Below are positions 25,757 to 33,813 of a stretch of DNA of 64,000 nt, piece after piece. The number at the start of each line of letters is the position of its first letter. Position 1 is the stretch's first letter. The DNA lies in assembly GCF_018070325.1 (NCBI RefSeq), contig NZ_JAGPXY010000010.1:54660-118659 (forward strand), in the 5' to 3' direction. Both the position numbers and the translations under genes were made by a program. The notes beneath the pieces are model-generated. The model did not search any database and had not been told where the DNA came from. It worked only from the letters and a program-made list of their open reading frames with translations. This stretch comes from Micromonospora sp. H61. GTDB taxonomy: Bacteria > Actinomycetota > Actinomycetes > Mycobacteriales > Micromonosporaceae.

Positions 25757-27388
25757 GTGCATCAGTTGCTGATCGCGGGTCGGTACCGGCTGCTCGACCT
25801 GGTCGGCACCGGCGGAATGGGCCGGGTGTGGCTTGCTCGCGACGAGATGCTGCACCGCGACGTGGCGGTGAAGGAGGTCGTGCCGCCGTCCTGGCTGGCC
25901 GAGACCGAGCGCGCGGAGTTGCGGCTCCGAACCCTGCGCGAGGCACGCACCGCCGCCCGGCTCAACCACCCCAACGTGGTCCGCATCTACGACGTGGTGC
26001 ACGACCGGGAGAGCCCCTGGATCGTGATGGAGTACGTGCCGTCGCGATCGGTGCAGCAGATCATCGGCGCCGAGGGGCCGCTGAGCCCGCAGCGCACCGC
26101 CCGGATCGGGCTGGCGGTGCTCGCCGCGTTGCGGGCCGCGCACGCCGCCGGGGTGCTGCACCGCGACGTGAAGCCGCCCAACGTGCTGGTGGCCGACGAC
26201 GGGCGGGTGGTGCTCACCGACTTCGGGCTGGCCACCTTCGACGGCGGCGACGGTGTGATGACCGGGCCCGGCACGGTGCTCGGCTCACCACAGTTCGTCG
26301 CCCCCGAGCGGGCCCGCGAAGGGGTGTCCGACGCGCGCACCGACATGTGGTCGCTGGGCGCGACGCTCTACGCGACGGTCGAGGGGCAGTCACCGTACGC
26401 ACGGTCGAGCGCGATGGCGACGCTCAGCGCGCTGGCCACCGAACCACCGGACCCGATGCGTCGGGCCGGCCCGTTGCGTCCCGTCCTCATCGGCCTGTTG
26501 CAGCGCGACCCCTGGCGGCGGTTGACCGCCGCCGAGGCGGAGCCGCTGTTGCGCAGCGCCGCGGCGAGCGACGACGAGCCCGCCGGGTCGGTCCGCTCCT
26601 CGGCGGTCGTGGCGGTCCTCAGCGCCGGGCGGGCCATCGCGCCGCACCCCGTCGAACCGGTGGCCCCGTCGGGCGAGCCGGCCACGCCAGCCCCGAGCGC
26701 GCGCCCGCGGCGCCCACCCGGCCGGCGACGGCGTCTGATCGCCCTGGGAGGTGTGGCCACCGCTGTGCTCGTCGCGGGTGGCGTCACGCTGGCGCTGATA
26801 AACCGGCACGATGACGGGACCACACCGTCCGGCTCGGGCGGTGGCGCGCCGACCTCCCGGCCGGCGGCGTTCGCCTGCACGTCGTCCCCGCCACCGTCGG
26901 CGACCCCGGTGGTGGCGGTGTCACCGCCACCCGGCGTGAAGTACGGGCTGCGCGAGGGCTGGACCTGGTACGACGACCCGACCGGGTTCCGGATCGCCGC
27001 GCCGGTCGGGTGGGCGCGCTGGACCGAGGGCTCGGTGACCTGCTTCCGGAAATCCGGCGGGTCGCGGGTGCTCAGCGTCGAGGCGGGGCCGGCCCGCCCG
27101 GATCCGGTGGCGCACTGGAAGGCCGAGGAGGCTCGGCTGACCGCGAGTGCCGCGCTGCCGGACTATCGCAGGGTGGACATCTCCGCGATGGACATCTTCA
27201 AGGGCGGCGCGGTGTGGGAGTGCGGCTGGCAGAACGGCGTCGGCGTTCCGGTGCACAGCTTCCGGCTGTTGGCGAACACCTCGGCCGACCGCTCCTACAC
27301 CGTCTCGTGGTTGACAGAAGAGTTCGACTGGCAGGTCAACGCGGCATACTTGCCGATGATCCGGCAGAGCTTCACCCCCACCCTGTGA
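25757..27388 (+). CDS. Transmembrane Ser/Thr protein kinase 2
   Basis: 543 residues; tandem paralogue of the preceding kinase, with the same order of parts: kinase domain (GTGGMGRVW, VAVKE, HRDVKPPNVL, DFGLA, all intact), linker, transmembrane helix at about 327-349 (LIALGGVATAVLVAGGVTLA) and an extracytoplasmic domain of related sequence (GFRIAAPVGW ... SFRLLANTSADRSYTVSWL). Both ectodomains hold a conserved W-x-x-D/A ... GFR-x-x-x-P pattern, so they may sense similar ligands. GTG 25757 follows GAGGGGGA. The gap from kinase 1 is 119 bp, so it probably has its own promoter. Confidence 0.9.
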   Translation: MHQLLIAGRYRLLDLVGTGGMGRVWLARDEMLHRDVAVKEVVPPSWLAETERAELRLRTLREARTAARLNHPNVVRIYDVVHDRESPWIVMEYVPSRSVQQIIGAEGPLSPQRTARIGLAVLAALRAAHAAGVLHRDVKPPNVLVADDGRVVLTDFGLATFDGGDGVMTGPGTVLGSPQFVAPERAREGVSDARTDMWSLGATLYATVEGQSPYARSSAMATLSALATEPPDPMRRAGPLRPVLIGLLQRDPWRRLTAAEAEPLLRSAAASDDEPAGSVRSSAVVAVLSAGRAIAPHPVEPVAPSGEPATPAPSARPRRPPGRRRRLIALGGVATAVLVAGGVTLALINRHDDGTTPSGSGGGAPTSRPAAFACTSSPPPSATPVVAVSPPPGVKYGLREGWTWYDDPTGFRIAAPVGWARWTEGSVTCFRKSGGSRVLSVEAGPARPDPVAHWKAEEARLTASAALPDYRRVDISAMDIFKGGAVWECGWQNGVGVPVHSFRLLANTSADRSYTVSWLTEEFDWQVNAAYLPMIRQSFTPTL

Positions 27389-27491
27389 CACAGTCCGATG
27401 TGGACCTTCCGGGTGATGCCCCTGCGGCGCCGACGCTGACTACAGTGGCGTAGTTTTGGGCGCTCAAGATCCCTGGGGAGGGTGAGCCGAG

Positions 27492-28301
27492 ATGATGGGA
27501 CCGCAACACGCGCTGTCCGGCGCGGCGGTGTGGCTGGCTGGCTCCTGGGCGCTGGAGCAGTTCGCCGACTACCACCAGTCGCCGCTCGCGTTGGCGGTGG
27601 GCACCGCTGTGTGCGCCGGTGGCGCGCTCTTTCCCGACCTCGACATGTCGGGCAAGGTGACCAAGAACCAGGGTGGGGCCACCGTGGCCCGTACCTTCGG
27701 AGTCTTCTCGCTCTTCGCCGCCGAGGTGATGGAGAAGATCTCTCTCGGGGTCTACTACGCCACCAAGCTCAGCAAGGACCCCCGCCGCAGCAACGGGCAC
27801 CGGACGCTGACCCACACGCTGCCGTTCACACTGCTGGTCGGCTGGGGCACCACAGCGCTCTGCGCCGCGTACGGCAAGTGGGCGGTCATCACCATCCTGT
27901 TCTTCATGTTCGGCCTGGCGCTGCGCGGGCTGTTCGACGAGTGGGCCGAGCGGGCCGGGTGGGTGATCATCACTCTCGCGTCGGCCGGGGCGGCCTGGTT
28001 CACCTTCGCCCACCTGCCGGGCGGACGCGGCTATCCGCTGATCGGCACCGCGCTGGGCGTGGGCTGCTTCGTGCACATCCTCGGCGACATGATCACCAGA
28101 GCGGGCGTGCCGATCCTCTGGCCGATCCCGATCAAGCGGCGCATGTGGATGATGATCGGCCTGCCGAACAGCATCGCCCTGCGCGTCGGCAGCAAGGCCG
28201 AAGTGGTCGGCATGCGCATCGCACTGACCGTCGTCTCCGCGCTCGCCACCGTCGGCCTGATCGCGCCCTCGGTGCTGAGCCGTTTCGACATCGACATATG
28301 A
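27492..28301 (+). CDS. YdjM-like metal-dependent membrane hydrolase
   Basis: 269 residues, about 6-7 membrane helices. YdjM-type landmarks: GPQHALSGAAV near the N-terminus, GALFPDLDM, HRTLTHTLPF and a later HILGDMIT, the His/Asp clusters thought to bind metal. In E. coli YdjM is an SOS-regulated inner-membrane protein of unclear function. ATG 27492 follows GGGGAGGGTGAG. The stop overlaps the next start (ATGA), so the two genes are co-translated. Confidence 0.85.
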   Translation: MMGPQHALSGAAVWLAGSWALEQFADYHQSPLALAVGTAVCAGGALFPDLDMSGKVTKNQGGATVARTFGVFSLFAAEVMEKISLGVYYATKLSKDPRRSNGHRTLTHTLPFTLLVGWGTTALCAAYGKWAVITILFFMFGLALRGLFDEWAERAGWVIITLASAGAAWFTFAHLPGGRGYPLIGTALGVGCFVHILGDMITRAGVPILWPIPIKRRMWMMIGLPNSIALRVGSKAEVVGMRIALTVVSALATVGLIAPSVLSRFDIDI

Positions 28302-29206
28302 TCGATCCGGCGCCGGCGATCCCACCGGCCGAGGACGAACGCGTACCGGAGTTCTGCCGCGCCCTGGGGTTGCCCGGCCTCGCCGACGTGCACGTGCACT
28401 TCCTGCCGCCGCGCCTGCTGCGGCGGGTGTGGGCCTACTTCGACGCCGCCGGGCCATTGGTCGGCACCGAGTGGCCGATCCGCTACCGGTGGAGCGACGC
28501 CGACCGGGTCGCGCACCTGCGCCGGCTCGGTGTGCTGGCGTTCAGCGCCCTGGCGTACGCGCACCGGCCGGGCATGGCGGCGGAACTCAACCGCTGGACG
28601 CTGGACTTCGCCCGCGACACCCCCGGGTGCCTGGCCTCGGCCACGTTCTACCCCGAGCCGGACGCCCCCGGGTACGTCGAGGCGGCCCTCGCCGAAGGCG
28701 CCCGAGTGTTCAAGCTGCACCTACAGGTCGGCGGCTTCGCACCGACCGATCCGGCGCTGGACCCGGTATGGGGGATGCTGTCCGACGCGGATGTGCCGGT
28801 GGTGGTGCACGCCGGGCACGCCCCGGTGGGGACCGCCACCACCGGCCCGGAACCGTTCGCCGCCCTGCTCGCGCGCCACCCTCGGCTGACCGCGGTGGTG
28901 GCGCACATGGGCGCCCCGGACTACCGGGCCTTCCTGGACCTCGCCGAGACGTACGAGCGGGTCCGGCTGGACACCACAATGGCGTTCACGCCCTTCTTCG
29001 ACCAGTTCGTGCCCTTCCCCGGCGAGGAGTTGCCCCGGCTGCGCGAGTTGGGGCTGGCCGGCAAGGTGCTGCTGGGCAGCGACTTCCCGAACATCCCGTA
29101 CCCGTACGCCGACCAGGTGACCGGGCTGGCCCGGCTGGGCCTGGGCGACGACTGGCTACGCGCGGTCTGCTGGACCAGCGCCGCCACCCTCTTCAACCTG
29201 CCCTGA
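28298..29206 (+). CDS. Amidohydrolase family protein
   Basis: 302 residues, TIM-barrel amidohydrolase of the amidohydro-rel/ACMSD-like type: metal-binding HxH in ADVHVHFLP, later His residues in VVVHAGHAP and VVAHMGAPDY, and the catalytic Asp in LLGSDFPN. Likely a hydrolase or decarboxylase acting on a small carboxylated molecule. Its ATG lies inside the stop region of the YdjM-like gene (ATGA overlap), an unusual partnership that suggests a shared task. Confidence 0.85.
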   Translation: MIDPAPAIPPAEDERVPEFCRALGLPGLADVHVHFLPPRLLRRVWAYFDAAGPLVGTEWPIRYRWSDADRVAHLRRLGVLAFSALAYAHRPGMAAELNRWTLDFARDTPGCLASATFYPEPDAPGYVEAALAEGARVFKLHLQVGGFAPTDPALDPVWGMLSDADVPVVVHAGHAPVGTATTGPEPFAALLARHPRLTAVVAHMGAPDYRAFLDLAETYERVRLDTTMAFTPFFDQFVPFPGEELPRLRELGLAGKVLLGSDFPNIPYPYADQVTGLARLGLGDDWLRAVCWTSAATLFNLP

Positions 29207-29240
29207 CCCGCCCCGCACCGCACCCCGCCCCTCGGCTCCG

Positions 29241-29310
29241 CGATCTTGCACTTTCTGTCCCGACAAAAGGTGCGCATCCCTCCATATCGGCAACAGGAAC
29301 CGCAAGATCG
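29241..29310. repeat. Dispersed palindromic repeat, copy 1
   Basis: 70 bp framed by CGATCTTGC and GCAAGATCG. Same orientation and clearly related sequence to 37504-37572 (shared CGATCTTGCACTT, CCCGACA, TATCGGC, ACAG and GCAAGATCG blocks at near-equal spacing). It may also act as terminator for the amidohydrolase gene. Confidence 0.85.
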
Positions 29311-29361
29311 GCGCGGGCCGCTCATGACGCGGGCCCCCTGAATTCTTTTCGACATCGGCTA

Positions 29362-29391
29362 TTGACGTCGCCGTAACAGGTGGCCTAGCGT
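29362..29391 (+). promoter_or_regulatory. SigA-like promoter of the lacI-type gene
   Basis: TTGACG (29362-29367), 18-bp spacer, TAGCGT (29386-29391). The operator at 29404-29427 begins just after the expected transcription start, so repressor binding would block initiation. Confidence 0.65.
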
Positions 29392-29403
29392 CCTGTCGAA
29401 CCG

Positions 29404-29427
29404 CTTCGTCGAAACGCTTCGACGAAG
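29404..29427. promoter_or_regulatory. LacI-type operator
   Basis: Perfect 10-bp arms CTTCGTCGAA/TTCGACGAAG with a 4-bp centre (ACGC), 40 bp before the lacI start. The arrangement suits a LacI/GalR dimer and autoregulation of the whole operon, because I find no second copy before the binding-protein gene. Confidence 0.75.
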
Positions 29428-29466
29428 TTCGGGAGCGGTCCCACCCCAGGCCGGAGGAGGTACGCG

Positions 29467-30507
29467 GTGGCCACCATGCACGACGTCGCCCGCCTCGCAC
29501 AGGTCTCGGTCAGCACCGTCTCGTACGTGCTCACCGGCACCCGGCCGATCTCGCAGGCCACCCGCAACAAGGTGCTCGCCGCGATGGCGCAGCTCGACTA
29601 CCAGCCCAACGCGATGGCCCGTGGGCTGGCCAGTCGCCGCAGCCGAATCCTCGGCCTGCTGATGCCGATGGACGAACGCGGCCTCGGCGCCACCGAGACC
29701 GCCTTCGTCACCGGTGCCGCCGCCGCGGCCAGCGTCGCCGGCTACCACCTGGTGCTCTCGCCGGTCGGCGGGGGCAACCTCGACGACCTGCGTCGGCTGG
29801 CCAGTCAGCGGATGCTCGACGGGGTCGTGCTGATGGAGGTCCAGCTGGCCGACGAGCGGGTCACAGTGCTCCAGGAGGCGGGGGTGCCGCTGGTGCTGAT
29901 CGGCCGCACCGGCGACACCAGCACGCTTTCCTACGTCGACATCGACTTCGATCAGACCGTCCGGGAGGCCGTCGCGCACCTGGTCGGCCTCGGGCACCGG
30001 CGGATCGTCTACGTCAACCACTCGGCCGCCACGTTGGCCAGCGGCTACGGGCCCGCGCTGCGTACCCGTGACGCCTTCACCGCGGCGATGACCGGGCACG
30101 GCCTGGAGCCGGTGATGATCGCGGCCGAGGACAGCGCGGCCGGCGGGCGGGCAGCCCTGGCCGCCGCGTTCGCGCAGGCCCCGGAGCTGACCGCGGTGTT
30201 GGCCATGAACGAGACGGCGATCTTCGGCATCCTCGGCGAGCTGACCGGCCGAGGGTTGTCGGTGCCCGACGACGTCTCCGTCGTCTCGATGGTCACCTCG
30301 CCGCAGGTCGCCGAACTGGCCACCCCGGCGCTGACCGCTATGACGTCACCCGGTTCGGCGCTCGGCCGGATCGCGATCGAGGCGCTCACGCGCCACCTGG
30401 ACGGCCCCGCCGACCTTCGTCACCAGCAACTGCTGCCGTGCGCGTTGGAGATCCGGGGGTCGACCGCCGCACCTCGAAGCCGCCAGCCAATGGGGGCCGA
30501 TCAGTAA
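29467..30507 (+). CDS. LacI family regulator of the xyloglucan-type operon
   Basis: 346 residues. LacI helix-turn-helix and hinge at residues 1-55 (MHDVARLAQVSVSTVSYVLT, then YQPNAMARGLASRRS), then a periplasmic-binding-protein-like sensor domain with AMNETAIFGILGEL. The GTG at 29467 follows GGAGGAGG. A perfect operator overlaps its promoter. The next gene starts 76 bp downstream, with no terminator seen, so it probably heads one transcript through to the GH1 gene. The inducer is likely a xyloglucan-derived sugar such as isoprimeverose (inference). Confidence 0.9.
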   Translation: MATMHDVARLAQVSVSTVSYVLTGTRPISQATRNKVLAAMAQLDYQPNAMARGLASRRSRILGLLMPMDERGLGATETAFVTGAAAAASVAGYHLVLSPVGGGNLDDLRRLASQRMLDGVVLMEVQLADERVTVLQEAGVPLVLIGRTGDTSTLSYVDIDFDQTVREAVAHLVGLGHRRIVYVNHSAATLASGYGPALRTRDAFTAAMTGHGLEPVMIAAEDSAAGGRAALAAAFAQAPELTAVLAMNETAIFGILGELTGRGLSVPDDVSVVSMVTSPQVAELATPALTAMTSPGSALGRIAIEALTRHLDGPADLRHQQLLPCALEIRGSTAAPRSRQPMGADQ

Positions 30508-30583
30508 ATGGCCCGCCGCCGCGCTGCAACGCGACGACGGGCCCCGTGAAGTACCGGCTAGATACTCAACGAGGAGGATGCTA

Positions 30584-31888
30584 ATGCAGCGATTCCGCCG
30601 GCTCGTCGCCGCGCTCGCCCTGGCGGCGACCGCGACGACCACCGTGGCCGCCTGCGGCGGTGGTGACAGCGGGGACAACAGCGACGCCAAGACCCTCAAG
30701 CTCTGGCACTACGAGAGCGAGAACAGCGCCATGGGGATCGGCTGGGACCGGGCGATCGAGATCTTCAAGTCCGAACACCCGGGCGTCGAGGTGCGCTTCG
30801 AGCGCAAGGCGTTCGAGCAGATCCAGCAGAACGCGGGCATGATCATCAACTCGTCCGAAGGCCCGGACATCATGGAGTACAACAAGGGCAACGCGACCGC
30901 CGGGCTGCTCTCCTCCCAGGGCCTGCTGGCCGACCTGAGCAGCGAGGCCGACAAGCGCGGCTGGGCCGGCAAGCTCAGCCCCAGCCTGCAGACCACCGCC
31001 CGGTACAGCGACAAGGGCGTGATGGGCTCCGGCAAGTGGTTCGGTGTGCCGAACTACGGCGAGTACGTCACTGTCTACTACAACAAGGACCTGTTCCAGA
31101 GCAACGGCGTCAAGGTCCCGACCACGATGGCCGAGATGACCGCCGCGATGGACACCTTCGTCGGCAAGGGCATCACCCCGCTGGGCATGGCCGGCGCCGA
31201 GTACCCGGCCGGGCAGCTCTTCTACCAGCTCGCCCTCTCCAAGGGCGACCGGCAGTTCGTCGACAACTACCAGCTCTACAAGAACCCTGTCGACTTCAAG
31301 GCCGACCCGCTCAAGTACGGCGCGGACACCTTCGCCCAGTGGGTGCAGAAGGGCTACGTCGCGAAGAACTCGGCAAGCCTCAAGGCCGAGGACATGGGCA
31401 CCGCCTTCATCGGCGGCAAGGTTCCGATGATCGTCTCGGGCAGCTGGTGGTACGGCCGGTTCAAGACCGAGATGAAGGCCAACTGGGACACCTTCCTCTT
31501 CCCCGGCAACACCCTGCAGGCCGGCTCCTCCGGCAACCTCTGGGTCGTCCCGGAGAACAGCAAGGCCAAGAGCCTGGCGTACGACTTCATCGACATCACC
31601 CTGCGTCCGGAGATCCAGGACCTGATCGGCAACAACGGTGGTGTTCCGGTCGCCGCTGACGCGTCGAAGATCAGCGACCCGAAGGACCGCAAGCTGATCG
31701 AGGACTTCAACACGGTCAGCAAGTCCGACGGGCTCGCCTTCTACCCGGACTGGCCGGTCCCCGGCTACTACGACGTGCTGGTCTCCGGCTTCCAGGGCCT
31801 GATCAACGGCTCGAAGTCGCCCGACCAGGTTCTCGACACGATCGCCAAGCCGTACGCCGATGGCGTCAAGGAGATCACCGGCAAGTGA
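30584..31888 (+). CDS. Sugar ABC transporter substrate-binding lipoprotein
   Basis: 434 residues, family 1 extracellular solute-binding protein. Lipoprotein signal peptide with lipobox VAAC (Cys24), then GGGDSGDNSD linker and the mature domain starting LKLWHYESENS. The ATG at 30584 is chosen because GAGGAGG (30571-30577) is 6 bases away; the ATG at 30578 is too close to it. With two permeases and intracellular GH31/GH1 enzymes it probably binds an alpha-xylosyl-glucoside. No ATPase is encoded in the operon. Confidence 0.9.
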   Translation: MQRFRRLVAALALAATATTTVAACGGGDSGDNSDAKTLKLWHYESENSAMGIGWDRAIEIFKSEHPGVEVRFERKAFEQIQQNAGMIINSSEGPDIMEYNKGNATAGLLSSQGLLADLSSEADKRGWAGKLSPSLQTTARYSDKGVMGSGKWFGVPNYGEYVTVYYNKDLFQSNGVKVPTTMAEMTAAMDTFVGKGITPLGMAGAEYPAGQLFYQLALSKGDRQFVDNYQLYKNPVDFKADPLKYGADTFAQWVQKGYVAKNSASLKAEDMGTAFIGGKVPMIVSGSWWYGRFKTEMKANWDTFLFPGNTLQAGSSGNLWVVPENSKAKSLAYDFIDITLRPEIQDLIGNNGGVPVAADASKISDPKDRKLIEDFNTVSKSDGLAFYPDWPVPGYYDVLVSGFQGLINGSKSPDQVLDTIAKPYADGVKEITGK

Positions 31889-31955
31889 CACGGCGAGCGG
31901 CGGGCGCGACCGGCACGACCGGCGCGCCCGCCCGCCCCGCCGGGAAGGATCTTCC

Positions 31956-32924
31956 ATGGCTGTCTCCGAGACGGTCGCCGCCACACCGCCGGCCGCGACC
32001 CCCACCCCGCCCGCGCCCAGCCGCAGACGCCGCGGCCGCAACGCGGCGTACTGGCTCTACCTGCTCCCCGGAGCGGTGCTCTTTCTCCTCGTCATCGGCG
32101 CGCCGCTGGTCGGCACCCTCTACCTGTCGCTGACCAAGTGGTCCGGCATCGGCGACCCCCGGTGGGTCGGCCTGGACAACTACCAGCAGTTGCTGCAGGA
32201 CGACGTGTTCTGGGCGTCGTTCCGCAACACCGTCTGGATGCTCGTCGCGATGGTGGTGGTGCCCACAGTGCTCGGGCTGCTGCTCGCCGCGGTGCTCTTC
32301 GACGTCATCGGCCGCCGGTTCAAGCCCCGCACCGCCGCCGCGCTGCGGGCCGCGTTCTACCTCCCGCAGGTGCTGCCCGTCGTGGTGGCCGGCATCGTCT
32401 GGGGCTGGATCCTGCGCCCCGACGGCGCGTTCAACAGCCTCCTCGACGCGGTCGGTCTCGGCGCGTTACGCCATGACTGGCTCGGCGACCCGGGCACCGC
32501 CCTGCCGGCCGTGATGGCAGTGATGATCTGGGTGCAGATCGGCTACCCGGTGGTCGTCTTCATGGCGGCGTTGCAGCGGGTCGACCCCGAGCTGTACGAG
32601 GCGGCCGAGGTCGACGGCGCGAACTGGCTGCACCGGTTCCGGGCGATCACCCTTCCGCAGATCCGCCCGGAGACCTTCGTGGTGGCCCTGACCTGCACGA
32701 TCGCCGCGTTGAAGGTGTTCGGGCCGATCTTCGCCCTGACCCGGGGTGGTCCGGACAATGCCACGAACGTGCCGTCGTACTTCGCCTACTACACGTTCTT
32801 CAAGAAGCTGCAGGTCGGCTACGGCTCCGCGATCTCCATGGTGCTGACACTGATCATCGTGGTGGTGGCCGGGATCTTCATCTGGATGCAGGCCCGCAGC
32901 GAGCGCCGGGACCGGGGGTTCTGA
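31956..32924 (+). CDS. Sugar ABC transporter permease 1 (MalF-like)
   Basis: 322 residues, six membrane helices after a Pro/Ala-rich N-terminus ending in an Arg patch. EAA loop EAAEVDGANWLHRFRAITLP. ATG 31956 follows GGGAAGG. A rare TTA codon lies at 32466-32468, which could make uptake depend on bldA-type tRNA in species that have this control. It works with the permease encoded 1 bp downstream. Confidence 0.9.
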   Translation: MAVSETVAATPPAATPTPPAPSRRRRGRNAAYWLYLLPGAVLFLLVIGAPLVGTLYLSLTKWSGIGDPRWVGLDNYQQLLQDDVFWASFRNTVWMLVAMVVVPTVLGLLLAAVLFDVIGRRFKPRTAAALRAAFYLPQVLPVVVAGIVWGWILRPDGAFNSLLDAVGLGALRHDWLGDPGTALPAVMAVMIWVQIGYPVVVFMAALQRVDPELYEAAEVDGANWLHRFRAITLPQIRPETFVVALTCTIAALKVFGPIFALTRGGPDNATNVPSYFAYYTFFKKLQVGYGSAISMVLTLIIVVVAGIFIWMQARSERRDRGF

Positions 32925-32925
32925 C

Positions 32926-33813
32926 ATGGCCGTCACGCTCACACCGAGCGCCGCGCCGGTGCCGCCGGCCCGGCCCGTACGCGATCGACACCACCGCGGC
33001 GTCAGCCGCTGGGTGGTGCTCGCCCTGCTCACCCTCGGCGCGCTCGTCATGCTGGTGCCGTTCGCGTTCATGCTGCTCAACGCGTTCAAGTCGCCCGGCG
33101 ACTACTCCTCGGGCGGCCCGCTGAGCTGGCCGACGGAGTTCTACACAAAGGGTCTGCGCACGTACTGGACCACTGTGAACTTCCCGCTGAAGTTCGGGAA
33201 CTCGGCCGTCATCGCCGGCTCGGTGGCAGTGCTCGGCGTCGCCGTGTCGCTGCTCAACGCGTACGCGCTGGGCATCGGCCGGGTCCGGGGCCGGCTGTGG
33301 ATCGTCGGTCTCTTCCTGCTGGCCAACATGCTGCCGCAGGAGGCGCTGATCTACCCGCTGTACTACGTGGCGAAGCAGGTCGGCCTCTACAACACCCAGC
33401 TCTCCGTGATCATCATCTTCACCGTGATCCAGAGCGCGTTCGGCACGTACCTGCTCGCCTCGGTGATGGGCACCTTCCCGCGCTCGCTGCTGGAGGCAGC
33501 CGCGCTGGACGGCGCCGGCAAGTGGACGGTGCTGTGGCGGGTGGTCTTCCCCAACCTGCGGCCCACCCTCGCGGTGCTGCTCATCTTCTTCTTCATCTGG
33601 ACGTGGAACGAGTTCCTCATCCCACTGGTCATGCTGATCGACAACCAGACGCAGACCATTCCGGTCGCGCTCGCGTCGTTGCAGGGCGACCGGCTGATGG
33701 ACGCTCCGACCACAAACGCCGGCGCGCTGATCAGCCTCGTGCCGGCCATCCTCTTCTTCCTCATCTTCCAGCGCACTCTGGCGCGCGGCATCACGGCAGG
33801 AGCCGAGAAGTGA
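32926..33813 (+). CDS. Sugar ABC transporter permease 2 (MalG-like)
   Basis: 295 residues, six membrane helices; EAA loop EAAALDGAGKWTVLWRVVFP. Starts 1 bp after the first permease gene and overlaps the GH31 start (GTGA at 33810-33813), so permease and alpha-xylosidase are translationally coupled. This ties the importer to alpha-xyloside breakdown. Confidence 0.9.
   Translation: MAVTLTPSAAPVPPARPVRDRHHRGVSRWVVLALLTLGALVMLVPFAFMLLNAFKSPGDYSSGGPLSWPTEFYTKGLRTYWTTVNFPLKFGNSAVIAGSVAVLGVAVSLLNAYALGIGRVRGRLWIVGLFLLANMLPQEALIYPLYYVAKQVGLYNTQLSVIIIFTVIQSAFGTYLLASVMGTFPRSLLEAAALDGAGKWTVLWRVVFPNLRPTLAVLLIFFFIWTWNEFLIPLVMLIDNQTQTIPVALASLQGDRLMDAPTTNAGALISLVPAILFFLIFQRTLARGITAGAEK

Noticed and set aside
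30581..32041. Long minus-strand frame of 486 codons opposite the sugar-binding protein gene
   Set aside because: It is the mirror of a real gene with strong codon bias; composition is Val/Asp/Gly/His-rich with no motif or ribosome-binding site.
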